The notes under the pieces: generated by a model
The model's database searches: none
What the model saw: only the letters and a program-made list of their open reading frames with translations
Told to the model about the DNA's origin: nothing
Made by a program: the position numbers and the translations under genes
Source: Heracleum sosnowskyi
Taxonomy: Eukaryota; Streptophyta; Magnoliopsida; Apiales; Apiaceae
DNA length: 64,000 nt
NCBI GenBank assembly: GCA_030848705.1
Contig: CM061236.1
Coordinates: forward strand, 57,555,481-57,619,480
Direction of reading: 5' to 3'
In this document: in pieces, positions 1 through 11,004 of the stretch
Layout of the letters: each line of letters begins with the position of its first letter
Numbering within the stretch: the stretch's first letter is position 1

Positions 1-1
1 A

Positions 2-1618
2 ATCAAGGATTACGACGTTTCTATAAATTATCACCCCGGCAAGGCGAACGTGGTAGCAGATGCATTGAGCAGAAAAGAAAGATTGAATATGCTGACGATG
101 ACCAAAGAATTGTATAGAGAGTTTGAAAAGTTAGAGATAGAAGTACGTGTTCCGAAGGACGCGACAGAAATGATTTACGCCATAACGTTTCAACCTGAAT
201 TGTTGGAAAAGATACGGAAATTCCAAGAGCAAGTCATGAACGACAATGCAAATAGTTTAATAGGCGAGGAAATATGTAGCCAACTGGACGACAAAGGAAT
301 CTTAAGGTTTGCTTCTCGAATATGGGTACCTAATGTAGCAGAACTAAAGAGTGAAATTTTGCACGAAGCGCATAACTCGAAGTATTCAATTCATCCTGGA
401 AGCACGAAGATGTATCGAGATCTTAAAATGAACTTTTGGTGGCCAGATATGAAAAGAGAAATTGCTGAATGGGTGAGTAAATGTTTTACATGTCAAAGGG
501 TCAAGGCGGAACATCAAAGACCAAGTGGATTACTGCAGCCGTTAGAAATTCCTGAGTGGAAGTGGGAACACATCGCAATGGACTTTGTGGTAGGATTGCC
601 TAGAACGAAGACTAACCATGATGCTATTTGGGTTATTGTAGATCGATAGACGAAATCCGCACATTTTCTTCCTATTAACGAGAGATTCTCGCTGGATAAG
701 TTAGTTCGTTTATATGTTAAGGAAATCGTGGTACGGCATGGAGTTCTAGTGTCAATAGTATCTGATCGAGACCCTCGATTCAACTCAAGATTCTGGAAAA
801 GTTTTCAAGAATGTTTAGGCACCGAATTGAGAATGAGTACGGCTTATCACCCGCAGACAGACGGTCAAAGTGAAAGGACAATTCAAACCATCGAAGACAT
901 GCTTAGAACGTGTGCACTTGATTTTAAAGGTAATTGGGATGATCATCTACCCTTAGTAGAATTCTCATATAATAATAGTTTTCACGCGAGTATCGGGATG
1001 CCACCTTACGAAGCTTTATATGGACGAAAGTGTCGATCTCCAGTATATTGGGAAGAAGTTGGTGAACGGAAAGTGATAGGACCAGAATTAGTACAGCAGA
1101 CAAAGGAAGTGATTGAATTGATTCAGAAAAGGTTGATAACAGCTCAGAACTGGCAGAAGAAATATGTTGACCTAGCAAGAAAGGATATGGGATTCGAAGT
1201 CGGAGAACAAGTGTTACTTAAAGTTTCACCATGGAAAGGATTAGTTAGGTTTGGAAAGAAAGGGAAATTGAGTCCGAGATACGTTGGACCATTTGAGATT
1301 TTGAAGCAAATTGGGAAAGTAGCTTACGAGTTAGCATTACCCCCGCATATGCAGCACGTTCATAATGTGTTTCACGTATCTATGCTTAAGAAGTATCGAC
1401 CAGATTCGAACCATGTAATAGAGTATGAACCCATAGAGGTCCAGTCATATTTATCTTATGTAGAGCGACCAATTCAGATATTGGATCGTAAGGAAAAAGT
1501 ATTAAGAAATAAGACTGTAGTGATAGTAAGAGTTTTGTGGAGGAATCCTAAGGTGGAAGAGTCTACCTGGGAGTTAGAGAGTGAGATGTTAGAGAAGTAT
1601 CCCCAGTTGTTTCCTTGA
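2..1618 (+). pseudogene. pol: Gypsy pol 3' part: RNase H tail, integrase, chromodomain-like end
   Basis: The frame opens at the window edge in the RNase H C-terminus (YHPGKANVVADALS). It continues through the integrase HHCC zinc finger (HPGS ... CFTCQRVK), the catalytic core (MDFVVGLP; VSDRDPRFNSRFW; HPQTDGQSERTIQT), a GPF-type module (SPRYVGPFEI) and a terminal chromodomain-like segment (VLWRNPKVEESTWEL), ending at TGA 1616-1618. One in-frame TAG at 647-649 interrupts the integrase just before a T-K-S-A-H segment; the homologous element D has CTG (Leu) there. The rest of the visible frame is open, so this copy is dead by a single nonsense change in the part seen. In a live element the product would insert cDNA into chromatin, the chromodomain guiding target choice. 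Confidence 0.93.
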
Positions 1619-1644
1619 CCTGATTCCGAGGACAGAATCCTATT

Positions 1645-1657
1645 AAGGGGGGAAGGA
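1645..1657 (+). other. Polypurine tract of element I
   Basis: The purine run AAGGGGGGAAGGA lies immediately before the 3' LTR start TGTAAG. It is the usual primer for plus-strand DNA synthesis. Confidence 0.85.
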
Positions 1658-1996
1658 TGTAAGATCCGTGAACTTTATTCATAATATAAATTGTATTATA
1701 TGTGTAGAATACTTATTATTAAGTATTTTGAGTTATAATGATAAGGATTGTTAAGTGTTTATGTGTAAATTGGTGTGTCGAAAGCCCCGTTCAAATATTT
1801 TGTCATTTGAAAATATCTTCAATTTTGAGCCCCGTTTTGATAATTCAAGGTCCCCGTTGAAATTTTGTTCATCATTATTATTCCTTCGTCATTCGTGTTC
1901 GAATCATTATCGGAGGATTTCTTTGTATTATTATATCCCTTATTATCCGATATGATCAATAGTATTTGTTTTATTCAAAGGAAGAAAAATTATTCT

Positions 1997-2011
1997 AAAC
2001 CCTAACCCTAA
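1997..2011 (+). promoter_or_regulatory. Telo-box-like site in U3 of LTR I
   Basis: AAACCCTAACCCTAA, two telomere-type units, lies about 230 bp upstream of the TATA box. AAACCCTA telo-boxes are known plant promoter and Polycomb-recruitment elements. Whether it acts here is inference. Confidence 0.5.
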
Positions 2012-2242
2012 TTTTTCTAGGGTAATTGATATATCGTCCGTATCAATAAATACATCTGTTATAGCCCCAGTATTCTTGAGCATTAGTTATATAAATGATA
2101 TGTATTGATTTGGATAACTATCAGTCTTTTTGGATATCTATCACCTTGTAAAACGTGTATTTTACATTATTAGGGTTTTAAAGCGAACCAGTGGATCAAT
2201 ATCGATCCAAAAATGTCGTTTAGGATATTATTTTCCACTAAG

Positions 2243-2251
2243 TATAAAAAG
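2243..2251 (+). promoter_or_regulatory. TATA box of LTR I
   Basis: TATAAAAAG is followed within 30-40 bp by a plausible start region. It separates U3 (upstream) from R-U5. Confidence 0.6.
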
Positions 2252-3059
2252 GAGAATCATACATTATCCTTCATACAATCCGTATTAAAAATACATAAAA
2301 ATATAAAATTCCCGAACCGTGTTCTTCGTGTTCTTGAAAATCAAAATCAAATTCGAAGGTGTTATTGAAATCCAAATTCAAAGTTCAAGTACTCAAATCA
2401 AAGATCTTGAGCTCTAGTTTCAGAATCTTCCGACCTCATCAACATCTGGTAATTTTTCGATTTTATATGAATTTTTCAAATTCGAATTAAAATTAGGGTT
2501 TATATTCGAATTGGTGATTTTCATTCTGTTGATTCTCCGTTCAATTGATTGGTTCCAACATGTTCCTAGGGTTCTAATTAGTAAGAATCCATGCTTTAAT
2601 TTCATGTTTATGTTCAATTTTTACGGTTTTGATTTTCGGGTTTTGACCCGAATTCTTCTTTTTAATAGTCCGTTCTTGTTATTGATCTGACATGATTTTG
2701 GATATAGGGATTTCATTTTATGTGTTCTTAGCTTCATTTTAACATAAAGAAAGTAGAGTTTCATGTAAGATTTTAGTAGATCGGAAAATTGGTTTAAGGT
2801 CGCCGGAAAATAGTCGGGTTTGAAGTTCCGGTGATGTTTTTGGTTTGTTTTTGATCGGAATGTATTGGTATGGTTATGAGGAATGTTTTGGTACCAAAAG
2901 CCCCAAATGTTATTGTGTTTTTGAGTCGCCGGATTCTGGGCAGGTCACCGGATTCTGGGAATTTTCCGGCAAGTTCTTCGCGACCCGGATTGTTCTTGGC
3001 GACCCGTGACCCGATCCAGTAACCCGTTTTCTGACCCGGTTTCAATCTTCAAAACCCTA

Positions 3060-3460
3060 ATTCATTTTCAGAAAACTATTTTTGAATTTTATTTTTAAAT
3101 TTAATTCGAAAATAGTTTAATTATTTATAAAAATCATATTTTTATTTTAAAAATACATTTTTAAATTCAGAAAATTCTGGAAAATTATAATTATTTATTT
3201 AAATTCGAAAACTGATTAAATTTAATTATTTTAATTATTTTTAATTAATAATTAATTAATTTAATTAATTGATTAATTATTTTAATCAGTTAATTCTTAA
3301 TAATTAATTATTAATTAGATTTAATTAATTTAAATTAAGTTTAATTATTTTCTAGCTTGATTTAATTATTTAAAAATAGTTGGAGTGTTTAAATAGTGTC
3401 AATTAATTTTTATTAATTGATTTAATTGCTTTTAAATACTTATATTGGGATTAAAAATCC
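3060..3460. repeat. AT-rich palindromic stretch in LTR I
   Basis: About 400 bp of TTAATTAATT-like words with many short self-complementary segments. It recalls the hairpin arrays of LTRs H, G and F but has no clean period. Confidence 0.6.
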
Positions 3461-3820
3461 GATTTTTGATTTAAAAATTATTTGTGACTTATTTAAATTC
3501 AAATAAGCCTCGAATATTGTTTTAAAAATATTTATAAGTGTTATATGGTTTATATGAGTCGATTAATGTGTTTTAATAGTCCGTAAATGCCCGTACGAGG
3601 GCTAATGTCTGAGTTTTAATTACCGTAAAATAGGTCGGGCATCCGATAGGAACCCGATTACTTGTTTAAATGTAAAAATGATTATGAGTGTATATCGAGG
3701 ATAGAATGAGGATAGTTAGACTTACCGTAATGAGTTGTTTATTATAGAATCGAGTTCCCGGAGCAAGGGAAAAGAGAAGGTAGAGTGAGCTCGGTAGAAT
3801 TCCGTCAGCTACTAGACCAG

Positions 3821-4543
3821 GCAAGTATCTGTGCCTTTACTTGTTGATTCAATTATAATTATTCTTCAGAATTTCATATATGTTACCATCAGAACGATTC
3901 AGATTATTCAACCTTTCACCCGTATTGAGCACTTGATGCTATTTCCTTGTATATCCTTAACTTTTGACTTAATCCACAATCGTGTTGGATATCAGAAACC
4001 TTCACCTTCAATTCAGTTTATATTGATGATAACCATTGTTGACTTTCTTAAATGAGTACGTTGTACCCTTGAAACCATTCCGAATCTATTTCTCGGACTT
4101 TCCTTGATATTGAATAGTTGAAGCTCTTTTGCAACTATTAAACCCCATCATTGTGTACTTATCTTGTTATGCATGTTATTGATTATACCTTGTGATAGAA
4201 TTGGCATGTTTTAAAATGAGACCATTAATGGTCGGGCCATATTTATGGTCGTAATAAATTAAGGCCTAGATGGCCATGGATCCTAGTGGAGGACTATGCT
4301 ATAAGCTAGTCCGGGGTTGATGCGTGACTGATCAGCAGCTCAACCTTTGTATTTGAAAAATGTAGAAGTCCAATTCTAATTCCTCTTTCTTCATTAAAGA
4401 TTGTTAAAAGCATATGTTTGACTTGTATATTGTTGATTCAGATAACTGAAATCTTTCCTTTCATTATGGAACTGTGATTGATATATATCATGCTTGCTGA
4501 GCACATGTGGCTCATACTTGTTTTGTTTCTAACCCTATTCCAG
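3821..4543 (+). other. Candidate GC-AG leader intron in LTR I
   Basis: The 5' site is CCAG|GCAAGTAT (donor at 3821). The 3' region has hairpin TGAGC-acatgtg-GCTCA at 4498-4514 (GCTCATA fits a branch point), then TTTCTAACCCTATTCCAG ending at 4543. The same arrangement recurs in LTRs D, H, G and F. Splicing is predicted, not shown. Confidence 0.5.
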
Positions 4544-4555
4544 TGAAGCGAGAGA

Positions 4556-4627
4556 ATGAGCAGACACAACGCTAGTGACAGTTCTACCGATGCTAGGAGA
4601 CCACCCCGAGTGATTGTCATTGGACGG
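4556..4627 (+). CDS. Short LTR-encoded exon of element I (24 codons)
   Basis: An ATG stands exactly 12 nt after the predicted acceptor and opens 24 codons rich in Arg (starts MSRHNASDSSTDARRPP). The frame reaches CGG|GTAGTT at 4628 in phase 0, a splice-donor-like junction matching the one in element D. The downstream exon cannot be seen because only the 3' LTR of I is in the window. No known family recognised. Confidence 0.4.
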
Positions 4628-4874
4628 GTAGTTGTTTTACTTTGGAAGTTAGACTAGATGTCTAGATTTGTATATTAAGTGTGCAATAACTCTGAAAACT
4701 GGTTTGTAATAATTATGACTTAGAAGCTTGTTTCATGCCATAGTCTGGATGCGGTCTTGGATAATGGGTATTTTATGTTATTATATTATTATGCATGTGT
4801 TAGATTCAGGTATATTGTGTTTCGTTGGTCGAGTGACTCGCCAAATCTGTACCTCGGGTTTTGAGGGCGTCACA

Positions 4875-7495
4875 CTGACACTCAAAACACTCAAAAACCA
4901 CCTATATTGTCTCCCAAAAGACTTTAGTTGTAAAATCTAAGAAATCAGCTAGAACTGATGTGTTTGGAAGACAATCAGGTTCAAAGGATTTTTCCTCTAC
5001 ACCACTCACTCAAAAGAAGTTACAAGGGGGTGTACAAGGGGTCCTGGTGAAGAAGGCTGCCAAGGGTGTTGAGGCTGTTTCTGTAAAAAGGAAGTTAGTG
5101 CTAAGGGATGAGACTGATTCTGAGGATGATATGCCAATATCCTCTAAGTTGAAAATAATAAAGGAAGTTGCTGATACTACTACTGAAGCTGTGGCACCAT
5201 CTACTAAGCCACAGAAGAAAAGGAAATTATCAAAGAGCAGGTATCATATTCCTTTGGAAAAGAAACAGGATACTGATGGACATGATATCTCAATTCCTAA
5301 TGAGCAGTCAATTCCTGATGCTCAAGCAAATCCTGACATTGGTGATACTGATGCATCACACAAAATTGTCTCAATCTCTGATTCTTCAGCCTCTCCATCC
5401 AAGAAGATTCTATAAATTTCATGGGAGAAGGTTGCTGAGACTGCTTCTAAACTTGGATTTACACCTCCATTGCAGAAAAAGAGGAAAGCAGAAGAGATAG
5501 TTTTCAAGAGACAAAAGAAACTGAAGGGATCAAGCCCACAAGAACCTGGACCTCGAAGTGGTTCAGTAGCTAATACTGAAGATCCAGCCACACAAGAACC
5601 ACTCACTCAAAGTGTGAGTGAAGGTATAGCTGATGGAATGGTCACACAAGAACCATTTTCTCAAAGGGATAATGCAGACATCAACATTCCAGTCACACAA
5701 GAACCATCTTCTCAATGTGAAGATGCATGCCAAACAGCTACAGTTTCTGAGAAGTTTCCTGACAATGCTCAAGGGGCTTCTGATATTCCTGACATGGAAA
5801 TTTTGGTCGAGGACACTGTCAATGAGGGAAGCACACAAGAACCTCCAATTCAAAGTGTTGAAGCAGCTTCTGAACCTCAGGCTCCACAAGAACCATCAGT
5901 AACAAATCATGATGAATGCCAATCAAATCCTGACGGTGTTGCTCCTGATGCTAGTGGTGCTCCTGATGATGAGCCAATCCTGATACAACCACTTAGCTCA
6001 AGACCAATGACAGATTCTATCACAGCATCACATCACAAACTTAAAGGTATTGTTATTCCTGATCCTGGTGTTACTCATGATTCTGATGCTGATGATAGTG
6101 ATGATGATAATAATGAAGAGAAGGATCAGCTTGCCACATCTATTAAATCTAGTCTTGGAACCAACTTTGGTTCTTCAAGCACATTCATGACTAACAAGGC
6201 TACTACAGGAAAAGATTTAAGACAAGACTTTTCTGGTCCTTCTGAGATTGATCCTGTTGAGCAGCTGAAAATGCATCAATGGGAAAATGAATGGTATAGA
6301 TCTGAAGAATCAAGATTTGAAGAATAATTTGAAGGCTACTATTCTCTTATCCAAAAGCCTCAAACATGAGATTGATTCTCTTATCCAAAAGCCTCAAAAC
6401 TTTACAAAGTTGCCTACTGTTATTCAACTAAGAGTGCTAGAATCCCAAGTAAAGTCAGTTATTTCTGAACAATCCTCCATCAACAGCAGAATTGATTCTC
6501 TTGATACCAAGGTAACTGATATTCAAACCTCTCTTGCCTTAATTTTGAATTTATTGTCAAATACTGATGTCAAAAAGGGGGAGAAGGTTAGTCAGACAAA
6601 ATGTACACCTGATCTAGTATTAAAAAATAATGATGATGATACTGGAAATGATGGTGGTGACAAAGTTCTACAAGGAGAAACCGTTGATGCTGCTGTTGTG
6701 AAGTCTTCAATTCAAACTTCTCAAAGTCAAACAACGCAGTCAACTCATGTTTCTGATTCTGGAATAAGAACAGTAAGGACACTGGTGCAATCTCAGATCC
6801 TGACGGAAGAACAAATCCTGACAGGTGATCAAATCCTGATGATTGACCAAATCCTGACGCCTGGTCATGGACAAACTCTTGCTACAATTCCTGAAGGTGA
6901 TGAAAATGTTCTCATAGACAATCCTAAAGATGCATCAAATCTATTCCAAAAGTTCAAAACAAGGGATGGTAATGTTTTTACTCTTTATCATACTGATAAG
7001 AGAGTTCAACAGTTATTTCCAAGGAAAGCACTCTCAACAACAAGTGAAGAATATCCTGATCTCTCACATGAAGAATTTTTAAATTAACAGAGAGAAATGA
7101 TGGAGAGTTTTAATAACCCTGCTCCTACTAGAGGAAGAGGAGGCAGAGGAAGAAGAGGTGCTAGAAGAGGGAGAAGAGGCTCATCAAGTCAAACAATGCG
7201 TAGACAGACAAGGTCTAGAGGGTTAAGAATTGAAGAAATTCCTGAACCTACTCAGATTCCAGAAGTTCCTTTTGGTGATGATGGAATTATTGAAGAAGAA
7301 CCTGAATTGAGGAGAAGACCAAGACAATCAACTCTCAGCAATACAACTCAAGTTTCAGACTCAAATCCTGACATTGCTCAAGGTCCTGATGATTCTGAAA
7401 TTCTGCAAGAGGTTGATTTGTTAATATTATCTACTGTGGTTGATTCTCATAATAGGGAAGTTGATGAAGAAGAAGAAGCAAGAAGAAGAAAGATA
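4875..7495 (+). pseudogene. Sirevirus-like env-like/accessory gene fragment (copia element E)
   Basis: Homologous to the gene in element C (minus strand, 48354-50286) and more distantly to the C-terminal 1300 residues of the element A fusion. Two frames are used: from about 4879 through a stop TAA at 5413-5415 to TAA 6325-6327; then a +1-shifted frame with TAA at 7085-7087 (C has CAA, Gln) to about 7495. Visible parts: a Lys-rich N-side, six QEP repeats (often TQEP), a coiled-coil-like stretch (about 6330-6560), many NPD/IPD/QIL repeats, and an Arg/Gly-rich box at about 7130-7190 (GRGGRGRRGARRGRRG). The 5' end is lost to element I and the 3' end to the junction at ~7495. Function unknown; families of this kind are called env-like in Sireviruses, but I see no signal peptide or membrane segment. 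Confidence 0.75.
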
Positions 7496-7612
7496 ACAAA
7501 TTATGGAGTTTATTATGATTATTGTTGTAGATTATATTGTAAGCAGGTGATCGAATATTCCGCGAGAGAATGTGACGACCTGGATTCCTGTAGGGGATTT
7601 GGGGGCGTTACA
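7495..7612 (+). repeat. 3'-terminal fragment of an unidentified gypsy LTR
   Basis: The last ~118 bp end in GGATTTGGGGGCGTTACA, closely matching the ends of LTRs F and H (GGATTTGGGG..GTTACA), but upstream sequence differs from both. Its 5' part is missing (joined to E coding sequence) and its right side abuts truncated element G rather than a primer-binding site, so both sides are rearranged. The left edge is uncertain by about 10 bp. Confidence 0.55.
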
Positions 7613-8213
7613 TCCCATATCAAGGAAAACGTCACACACTGGTGATCATAAGGTTATGAGTTTTAAGGTAACCTTATTGGAGGTAATAGAATTTACCGAG
7701 AGATCAACATGATCATAAGAACTCAACGTTGTGTGCCTCGATTGAGACATTACTAAAGGTAATTAGCCTTCTTGTATTTCACAACTCACAAGTTATGGCG
7801 TCCCATCAGACTTCTATCACAAAGACAGATAGTCCTTGTAGCCCCTATAAGTATAGGGTTGTTCGTCTCAGTGGAAGTTGAAAAGTATGAAAGCAATTCG
7901 AGATCAATTTAATGATTATCGCCTTTCGACAATATTTCTGAAATGAACACCTTGGATTAAAATTGAACAGATTCGAAAGGTGTGGTTTTCAAAGAAAAAA
8001 AAAATAACCAAAAAGATACTGGTACTTACCAAGCAAGTGGTGAGGTATCATCATAGGGTTATTCATTATTTGAAGAAAAGTGGAAGCTTGAATAACATCA
8101 TTTGACAGGGCTTCGAAAACCTGAAAGTAGGCATCGTGACAGCCTCTAACACAATTGAAATTAAATATGCTTTGACACAAGTGTTATAAAATAACTTCGA
8201 AGAGGGAATATAC
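7613..8213 (-). mobile_element. Gypsy element G, internal fragment left of insertion H
   Basis: Reverse complement of H internal positions about 14341-14948. It is the continuation of G interrupted by H: the shared 5 bp TATAC at 8209-8213 and 21829-21833 is the target duplication, and joining across it restores the order seen in H. Similarity stops abruptly at 7613. No coding frame is visible. Confidence 0.85.
8209..8213. repeat. Left target-site duplication of H (TATAC)
   Basis: TATAC precedes TGTAATAACC and recurs right after the 3' LTR at 21829-21833. Confidence 0.9.
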
Positions 8214-9413
8214 TGTAATAACCCGAATTTTTGGATTAATTAAAACTTTTCTTATTATGATTAAGTGCATCAGTGAATAGTGAATTTGGTGGATGAATAG
8301 TGATTTTGAGGATTAACAAAAAGTTTTTCATGCCACCTATGTACGAGACGTAGTGTGGATATTCCGAAATCATATTAGTGATCTACGGAGTAAATAAGTG
8401 AATGCAAAGACGATCGGAATTCAGAAATTCCAAATTTTATTTTGGTGTAATATTCGACCGGGCAGCGAATTATATATTATTATATTCAAGAAATGAGATA
8501 TTAAAATTGAGGATTTGAGGATTTAATATTTTGGAATTTTATTATTTTATTAAAGTCGATTTAAGAATCCGATTGTTGAAGTGAATAGTGAATAGTTACT
8601 ATTCACTGCGAGAATCGCGTAAAGTTTTACTCGCTCTTTTTGGAAAATATTTCGAATCGTTTCAAGAGGAACAAGGCAATATTTACAGGATTAAATATAG
8701 ACATGGAAGTAACATGTAACAAGATTAGTTCGAGGGATGCAACATTTGGAGCATCCATGTGAAAGGAAACGAACCAGTAAAGCAAAGCAGTCAAGCCACT
8801 TGCCCACCACTCTTGCATGTGTGACAAGTGTCAAGAGGACAATACACCAAGCTATGACTCACCATTTTTGTCTCTAAAAATCAGCATTTCCATTAATTGA
8901 ACAAGGCAAGAAAAATCAAGAAACTCTCCCCCATTTTCCAGATTTTCGGCTCAGCTTGCACAAGGAGGAGAGAAAAATTCATAACTCCAAAACTACTTGT
9001 CCTAAAATCACCAAATTTTAACCATCGCTTCTCCACTCCAGGGAAAACATTATATCAAAATTTCATGGCCAACAAAGGAGTGTAGCCTAGTCAAATCCCT
9101 TCCCCAAGTTGGAGAACCCAAACTGTGCAGTTTGTGTCCAGCGGAAAGATGGGACTCAAAACCCTAGCTAGGAAGCTTTAAATGTGGCGATCTATAGCTC
9201 AAAAGAAAGCTTATGAAGAGTAAAAGGTCTGATAAAAATCTTAGAACCAAACTCTTGTTTTTCGATTTTATATGGATTTTACAAAGTGATGATGAATAGT
9301 AACTTTTCATGATTCTTGATTTTGTTTCTTAAGGATTAAGCTTGATAAGGTTTGTTCAAAGCTCAAGGAAGGATTATAAACCATTGTTAGTGTATATGAA
9401 GCACCAAGGAAGG

Positions 9414-9422
9414 TATAAAAAC
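9414..9422 (+). promoter_or_regulatory. TATA box of H 5' LTR
   Basis: TATAAAAAC in the context GGAAGGTATAAAAACCCC. The same word lies at the same place in the 3' LTR (about 18092) and in LTR F (28164), so it is conserved across diverged LTRs. Confidence 0.6.
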
Positions 9423-11004
9423 CCCTGCCCCTTTTTGTTTATATGAGTTTTGAAGTGGTTTTGATGTTTATGTAAGGTTAAGATCATGATTAAGTAATTA
9501 TATGAATTGTTGGTTGAGTTTGGAGGATGGGTTATGAATTTGTTTTGATTATTCATGGAGGATTTGACTGAGTGGAGGGTGTATAAGGTGGATGGTGAGT
9601 TTGGGATTAATTGGTATTGATTTGGTTGTGTTTTGAAAATGGAAAACGTTACGATTATAGCCGTCGTAATGCCCATTTGATTTAAGGTTGTTTTGAGCAA
9701 GAATTACGAACTGTTCTTGGAATATTTTTGAGCAGAACTGACCAGGAGCCTGTAGGTCTTGTTTAAAGGTTTGTTTTGGTATAAAGATCATGCCTATACG
9801 ATTTACGGTTTAGGAGAAAAGTGAGTTTTAGTAAACGCCGTTCGGAAGAATGACTCATCTCTGTCCAGCAACTTTGAGGCTATATTTGGACCACTTAGGA
9901 GCCGTATTAAAATGTGAAACTTTGAGGAATAATACTAGAGACAGTTAGGAAGGCTCACGAAAAAGATTCGGATTAAAAAGATTATTTTTCGATTTGATAA
10001 AAATATTTTAGTCGAGGTCGCGCAAGTGAAAACCACTGAAAACAAGACTTAGAAACCAAGGTTCCAAATGGTTAAGTATAACTTGGATTTGAGGATGGAT
10101 TTCGAACCAAACTTATGATTTAAGTATTTGACGAATAACATGGACTTAGTGTGACGCTAGAGCGAGCAAGTAATGCCTTGGTTGTATTTCGCTTACGTGT
10201 TTAAGCATTGAGTTATAAGTGGTTTATCGAGGGGATTAACCGTGTGTTTTCGTTTGACTTTGTCTAGATTGTCCAGCATCGTCGCGAACCCCTATCACTT
10301 CTCGAGCATCAGACAAGTTTCTAAAAACCATATTTTGAAGTATGTATATACTAGATGCAAGTTATGTATGCATACTCGATCGTTCAGAGTATATTTATTT
10401 TGAAATATATGAAATATGTTGAATAAGTTTCAATCCATATTTGCAAGTTTCCCAATATTGTGCTTCCTTATCAAAACCAGTATATCCTTGGTCTTGTTAA
10501 TGATATTAAATCCTGCTCGTGCGATAACCAAAATCCCATGACCTTATAATACGGTTGATGGGTGGTGATGCTTTTAAGATCCTACGCCTTCAATTATATG
10601 GTGTATATGTTTATAAACTTTTCGTATGGTGGAAGAGGACTTTATATCATAAGGTAGGTATTTGTGTACTGGAATAAGAAAGGCTCAGAGGGTAGAGCAT
10701 GTATTGAGTTTATAACTTAGCCAGCGTATCGGGGTTATTTTGTAAGGTATATTTTCGAAAACCCGGACAGAGCTTTTTAGAAAGATTTTCGCAATAATTA
10801 ACCTAAAGGCAACATCACCAATAAACCAGTGTTTATTTAATTAGTAAATACTTCTGGAAGCATTTACGGATTAAATAAGCCTTATTCGTCTAATTAAATT
10901 TGTTTACTTAGATGAATATCATTTTCAAAATGTTTTCTTAAAATCGCTTTGTTCCGGAATGATAACAAAGATATCCGGTAACTGTTATTCGAGGATTAAT
11001 TATC

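Larger units (their letters stand above)
1..4874 (+). mobile_element. Gypsy (Ty3) LTR retrotransposon I, 3' half
   Basis: The 3' end of pol, a purine tract and a complete 3' LTR are present; gag, protease, reverse transcriptase and the 5' LTR lie before the window. The right boundary is the LTR end ...GGGCGTCACA at 4874, after which the coding sequence of a copia env-like gene begins, so I is inserted in element E. The pol tail is chromodomain-like, which suggests the Tekay/Del type of chromovirus; that clade assignment is an inference. Confidence 0.9.
1658..4874 (+). repeat. 3' LTR of gypsy element I (3.2 kb)
   Basis: Starts TGTAAGATCC directly after the purine tract and ends GGGCGTCACA at the junction with copia coding sequence. 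It holds a telo-box, a TATA box, a very AT-rich stretch, an AG|GCAAGT splice-donor-like site, a TGAGC/GCTCA hairpin and a short ATG frame. Its last ~400 bp resemble LTR F at a few places (GAGACCACCC), showing distant relatedness. Confidence 0.9.

Noticed and set aside
1990..2015. True interstitial telomere array
   Set aside because: Only two units; fits a telo-box, not an array.
9374..9791. Small minus-strand frames repeated at 18052-18469
   Set aside because: They are repeated only because the two LTRs of H are copies; absent from the diverged LTR G.
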